A stretch of DNA of 64,000 bases from Amycolatopsis australiensis (GTDB lineage Bacteria > Actinomycetota > Actinomycetes > Mycobacteriales > Pseudonocardiaceae), in contig NZ_FPJG01000006.1 of the NCBI RefSeq assembly GCF_900119165.1, forward strand, positions 8,222,001 to 8,286,000. The letters run 5' to 3'. Of the stretch, positions 60,669 through 64,000 are shown one piece after another. Position 1 is the stretch's first letter. Every line of letters starts with the position of its first letter. The translations under genes and the position numbers were made by a program. The notes beneath the pieces are model-generated. The model was not told where the DNA came from, searched no databases, and saw nothing but the letters and a program-made list of their open reading frames with translations.

Positions 60669-62032
60669 TACTCCTCCGTGCTGAGAAAGACGTTCTTGGT
60701 TTCGGTGAACGCCGCCGCGGCGTCCGGGCCAAGCTCGCGGCCGAGGCCGGACTGCTTGAAGCCGCCGAACGGCGTCCAGTAGCGCACCGAAGAGTGCGAG
60801 TTCACCGACAGGTTGCCGGATTCGACGCCGCGCGCCACCCGGAACGCGCGGCCGGCGTCACGGGTCCAGATCGACCCGGACAGGCCGTACTCGGTGGCGT
60901 TGGCCATGCGGATGGCGTCGGCCTCTTCCGCGAACGGCACGACGGCGACGACCGGGCCGAAAACTTCCTCCGCCACGGCCGGGTGCCGCAGGTCGGGCGG
61001 GGTGAGGACGGTCGGCGGGAACCAGAAGCCGGGTCCGGTGGGCGCGCTGCCGCGGAAGGCGACGGGCGCGTCGTCCGGCACGTAGGAAGCCACCTTCTCG
61101 CGGTGCGCGGCCGAAATCAGCGGCCCCATCTCGGTCTTCTCTTCGGCGGGGTCGCCGACGACGACGCCGTGCACCGCCGGTTCGAGCAGTTCCATGAACC
61201 GGTCGTAGACGCTCGACTGCACCAGGATCAGCGACCGCGCGCAGCAGTCCTGCCCGGCGTTGTCGAAGACACCGTAGGGCGCGGTCGCGGCGGCCTTTTC
61301 CAGGTCGGAGTCGGCGAAGACGATGTTCGCGTTCTTGCCGCCCAGCTCCAGCGTCACGCGCTTCACCTGCGCGGCGCAGCCCGCCATGATCTGCTTGCCG
61401 ACCTCGGTGGAGCCGGTGAAGACGACCTTCCGCACGGCCGGGTGATCCACGAACCGCTGTCCCACCACCGATCCCTTGCCGGGCAGCACCTGGAAGACGT
61501 CCTCCGGGATGCCCGCCTCGCGGGCGAGTTCACCCAGTCTGATGGCGGTCAGCGGCGTCAGCTCGGCGGGTTTGAGGACGACGGTGTTGCCGGCGGCCAG
61601 TGCGGGCGCGAAACCCCAGCCGGCGATGGGCATCGGGAAGTTCCACGGCACGATGACGCCGACCACGCCCAGTGGCTCTTGGAACGTGACGTTGACGCCG
61701 CCCGGCACCGGGATCTGCTTGCCGATCAGGCGTTCCGGTGCCGCGGAGTAGTAGTTCAGGACGTCGCGGACGTTGCCCGCCTCCCAGCGGGCGTTGCCGA
61801 TCGTGTGCCCGGAGTTGGCGACCTCCAGCCGCGCGAGGTTCTCGATGTCGGCCTCGACGGCGTCGGCGAAGCGGCGAAGCAGCCGCGCGCGGTCGCCGGG
61901 CGTGACGTCACGCCACGCCGGGAACGCCGCCTGTGCGCGGGCGATCGCCGCGTCGGTCTCCTCGGCGCTGGCCAGGGGGACCGTCCGCACCACCTCCTCG
62001 GTGGCCGGGTTCAGGACGTCGAACGTGGTCAT
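60668..62032 (-). CDS. NAD(P)-dependent aldehyde dehydrogenase
   Basis: This 454-aa ALDH has the catalytic glutamate E229 in LELGGKN and nucleophile C263 in NAGQDCCARS, with PWNFPMPIAGW upstream. In this setting it would oxidise a gamma-glutamyl-aminoaldehyde (PuuC role), made from a polyamine or ethanolamine. No amine oxidase or PuuB-like gene is visible in the window. ATG 62032 overlaps the PuuD stop (ATGA). Confidence 0.93.
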   Translation of the reverse strand: MTTFDVLNPATEEVVRTVPLASAEETDAAIARAQAAFPAWRDVTPGDRARLLRRFADAVEADIENLARLEVANSGHTIGNARWEAGNVRDVLNYYSAAPERLIGKQIPVPGGVNVTFQEPLGVVGVIVPWNFPMPIAGWGFAPALAAGNTVVLKPAELTPLTAIRLGELAREAGIPEDVFQVLPGKGSVVGQRFVDHPAVRKVVFTGSTEVGKQIMAGCAAQVKRVTLELGGKNANIVFADSDLEKAAATAPYGVFDNAGQDCCARSLILVQSSVYDRFMELLEPAVHGVVVGDPAEEKTEMGPLISAAHREKVASYVPDDAPVAFRGSAPTGPGFWFPPTVLTPPDLRHPAVAEEVFGPVVAVVPFAEEADAIRMANATEYGLSGSIWTRDAGRAFRVARGVESGNLSVNSHSSVRYWTPFGGFKQSGLGRELGPDAAAAFTETKNVFLSTEE

Positions 62033-62739
62033 CGCTTCTCCTTGCTCGCTTCGGCGAGAGCCTGGAACAGCCGGACGTCGTCGCTGTCCTGCTCGGGGTG
62101 CCACTGGACACCGAGGACGAACTCGCCGGGGATCTCGGCGGCCTCGATCGTGCCGTCGGCGGCCCAGCCCACGGCTTCCAGTCCGGCGCCGAGCCGGTCG
62201 ACGGCCTGGTGGTGGTAGCAGTGGGCCTTGGTCTCCGACCCCAGGATTTCCGCCGCCCGGCTGCCGCTTTTCAGCGAGATCGTGCTGGTGCCGAAGGTCG
62301 CCGGGGCGGGCTGGTGGTCGGTGGTGTTCACACTTTCGGGCAGATGCTGGACCAGGGTCCCGCCGAGGGCGACGCTCATCACCTGCAGGCCGCGGCACAC
62401 GCCGAGCACGGGCTTGCCCTGTCGCCGGGCCGCTTCGAACAGGCCGAACTCGAAGGCGTCCCGCTCAGGGCGGACGTAGGTGGCCGGGTGCGGTTCGTGG
62501 CCGTAGCGCTCGGGCTCGACGTCGGCGCCGCCGGTGAGCACCAGCCCGTCCACTGTGGACACAAGACGCTCGTACGCGTCCGACACCGGCGGCAGCAGCA
62601 CCGGGATGCCCCCGGCCGCGACGACGCAGTCGACGTAGACCCGGTGCAGCAGCACGGCTTCGGTCTCCCAGACCAGGAACTTCGCGGGCTCCAGGTAGCC
62701 GGTGAGGCCGATGACCGGCCTAAAGTCGCTCGAAGCCAC
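62029..62739 (-). CDS. puuD: Gamma-glutamyl-gamma-aminobutyrate hydrolase-like, PuuD family
   Basis: This 236-residue class I glutamine-amidotransferase-fold peptidase has nucleophile C115 in GVCRGLQV, H214 in WHPEQD and the opening VIGLTGYLEPAKF. PuuD-type enzymes remove the gamma-glutamyl group from the oxidised amine. GTG 62739 lies inside the end of the ligase gene (20-bp overlap), consistent with coupled translation. Substrate preference is inferred from the operon. Confidence 0.92.
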   Translation of the reverse strand: MASSDFRPVIGLTGYLEPAKFLVWETEAVLLHRVYVDCVVAAGGIPVLLPPVSDAYERLVSTVDGLVLTGGADVEPERYGHEPHPATYVRPERDAFEFGLFEAARRQGKPVLGVCRGLQVMSVALGGTLVQHLPESVNTTDHQPAPATFGTSTISLKSGSRAAEILGSETKAHCYHHQAVDRLGAGLEAVGWAADGTIEAAEIPGEFVLGVQWHPEQDSDDVRLFQALAEASKEKR

Positions 62740-64000
62740 GGATCAGCTCCCAGTCGGTGACGGCGGCGTTGTAGGCGTCGATCTCGATCTTCGCCGCGTT
62801 CAGGTAGTGGCCGACGACGTCGTCGCCGAACGCGGCGCGCGCCAGCTCGCTCCCGGCCAGGGCCGCGGCGGCCTCCGGCAGCGTGGTCGGCACGGTGGCG
62901 CGGTCGGAGTCGTAGGCGTTGCCGGTGAAGGGTTCTTCCAGCGGCAGCTCGTTCTCGATGCCGTGCAGGCCGGCGGCGATGAGCGCGGCGACGGCGAGGT
63001 ACGGGTTGACGTCCCCGCCCGGCACCCGGTTTTCGACGCGCAGCGAGTCGCCGTGGCCGACCACGCGCAGCGCGCACGTCCGGTTGTCGGTGCCCCACGC
63101 GATCGCCGTCGGCGCGAAGCTGCCGGGCACGAACCGCTTGTAGGAGTTGACGTTCGGCGCGAAGAAGTACGTCAGCTCGTGCAGCGCGGCGAGCTGGCCG
63201 GCCAGGAACTGCTCCATCAGCGTCGAGAAGCCGTGTTCGTGGTCACCGGCCAGGACGGCGCGGCCCTCGGTGGAGCGCAGGCTGATGTGGATGTGGCAGG
63301 AGTTGCCCTCGCGCTCGTTGTACTTCGCCATGAACGTCAGGCTCTTGCCCTCCTGCGCGGCGATCTCCTTGGCGCCGTTCTTGTAGATGCTGTGGTTGTC
63401 GCAGGTCGTCAGCGCGTCGGTGTAGCGGAAGGCGATCTCCTGCTGGCCGGGGTTGCACTCGCCCTTGGCGGACTCGGGGTAGAGCCCGGCGCCGGCCATG
63501 TCGTTGCGGATGCGGCGCAGCAGCGGCTCGAGACGCGCGGTGCCGAGCATCGAGTAGTCGACGTTGTACTGGTTGGCGGGCTTGAGGCCGTGGTAGCGCT
63601 TGTCCCAGGCGGCTTCGTAGGTGTCGTCGAAGACGATGAACTCGAGCTCGGTCCCGACGTACGCGGCGAGCCCCCGCTCGGCGAGGCGGGCGAGCTGGCG
63701 GCGCAGGATCTGGCGCGGCGACACGCTGACCGGGCCGCCCTGGACGCGTTCGACGTCGGCGAGCACCAGCGCGGTGCCCTCGTGCCAGGGGACCTCGCGC
63801 AAGGTCTCGAGGTCCGGGCGCAACACGAAGTCGCCGTACCCGCTCTCCCACGACGAGAGCGCGTAGCCGCCGACGGTGTTCATGTCGACGTCGACGGCCA
63901 GCAGGTAGTTGCAGGCCTCGGTGGCGTGGCCGACGACCTCGTCGAGGAAGTACTCCGCCGAGCAGCGCTTGCCCTGGAGCCTGCCCTGCATGTCCGTGAT
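62720..64000 (-). CDS. Glutamine-synthetase-like gamma-glutamyl amine ligase; 5' end outside window
   Basis: This member of the GS family resembles PuuA and the actinobacterial GlnA3/GlnA4 ligases, which join glutamate to polyamines or ethanolamine. Visible motifs are TDMQGRLQGKR at the window edge, ELEFIVFDDTYE, GECNPGQQEIAFRY (metal site), NSCHIHISLR (ATP/metal His) and NRTCALRVVG. About 427 codons are present and the frame is open at 64000, so the first few dozen residues are missing. It is the first visible gene of the overlapping operon. An ATG at 63991 is internal. Confidence 0.93.
   Translation of the reverse strand: MTDMQGRLQGKRCSAEYFLDEVVGHATEACNYLLAVDVDMNTVGGYALSSWESGYGDFVLRPDLETLREVPWHEGTALVLADVERVQGGPVSVSPRQILRRQLARLAERGLAAYVGTELEFIVFDDTYEAAWDKRYHGLKPANQYNVDYSMLGTARLEPLLRRIRNDMAGAGLYPESAKGECNPGQQEIAFRYTDALTTCDNHSIYKNGAKEIAAQEGKSLTFMAKYNEREGNSCHIHISLRSTEGRAVLAGDHEHGFSTLMEQFLAGQLAALHELTYFFAPNVNSYKRFVPGSFAPTAIAWGTDNRTCALRVVGHGDSLRVENRVPGGDVNPYLAVAALIAAGLHGIENELPLEEPFTGNAYDSDRATVPTTLPEAAAALAGSELARAAFGDDVVGHYLNAAKIEIDAYNAAVTDWELIRGFERL

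Overview
The window is high-GC DNA with a strong G/C bias at third codon positions. Gene content and style point to an actinomycete, most likely Amycolatopsis or a relative in the Pseudonocardiaceae. Supporting signs are a complete pca (beta-ketoadipate) operon, a SigD/ShbA-type ECF sigma factor, DUF5709 and DUF202 proteins, a tandem glycine riboswitch in front of gcvP, and many starts placed 6-8 bases after a TANNNT box (leaderless promoters). The assignment is inference from content; no rRNA gene or other species marker is present. I see no transposase, phage gene or CRISPR array.

Layout. 1-10.1 kb (minus strand): a molybdenum hydroxylase locus in the order S-L-M (form II CoxL, AYRGAGR active-site loop) with its maturation genes xdhC/coxF, coxE (VWA), moxR/coxD (AAA+) and a mocA-like nucleotidyltransferase. 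A GT-C type membrane protein and a tRNA-Arg(ACG) gene interrupt it. 10.2-16.5 kb (minus): pcaIJFHGDC followed by an IclR regulator. It is compact, but no pcaB is present, and two tiny ORFs bridge pcaI-pcaJ and pcaJ-pcaF. 16.6-22 kb: a ROK regulator divergent from a GH36 alpha-galactosidase, then a hydroxyacid dehydrogenase and glycerate kinase. 22.1-25.5 kb: small proteins (HesB-like, DUF5709, GtrA, two DUF202) and an ECF sigma factor.

25.5-35.1 kb: a sugar catabolic locus that reads as the complete non-phosphorylating L-fucose pathway. It holds a mutarotase, dehydrogenase, lactonase, L-fuconate dehydratase, SDR, FAH-type hydrolase, a ribose-type ABC transporter and a FadR-type GntR regulator. 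A shared 11-bp palindrome (ACATCCGATGT-like) lies in front of both catabolic operons. 35.3-48.6 kb is mixed: a Bcr/CflA exporter, ferredoxin reductase, two-domain acyl reductase/SDR, membrane protein, TetX-like monooxygenase, MocR regulator, O-methyltransferase, a class A PBP whose transpeptidase motifs are all degenerate, and a GntR regulator.

49-57.2 kb (minus): glycine riboswitch, gcvP, gcvT, gcvH, glyA, lipA, sdaA. This is a glycine-to-serine-to-pyruvate module that carries its own lipoyl synthase. The conserved N-terminus of gcvP has no ATG/GTG/TTG start and appears to begin at an ATC codon behind a good ribosome binding site. 57.4-58.9 kb: an unrecognised HTH protein divergent from a 65-aa membrane protein, with one 31-bp inverted repeat covering both promoters. 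58.9-64 kb (minus): glutamine-synthetase-like ligase (cut by the window end), PuuD-type hydrolase, aldehyde dehydrogenase, SDR and cyclase-family protein, all overlapping; probably a gamma-glutamylated amine (polyamine or ethanolamine) degradation operon.
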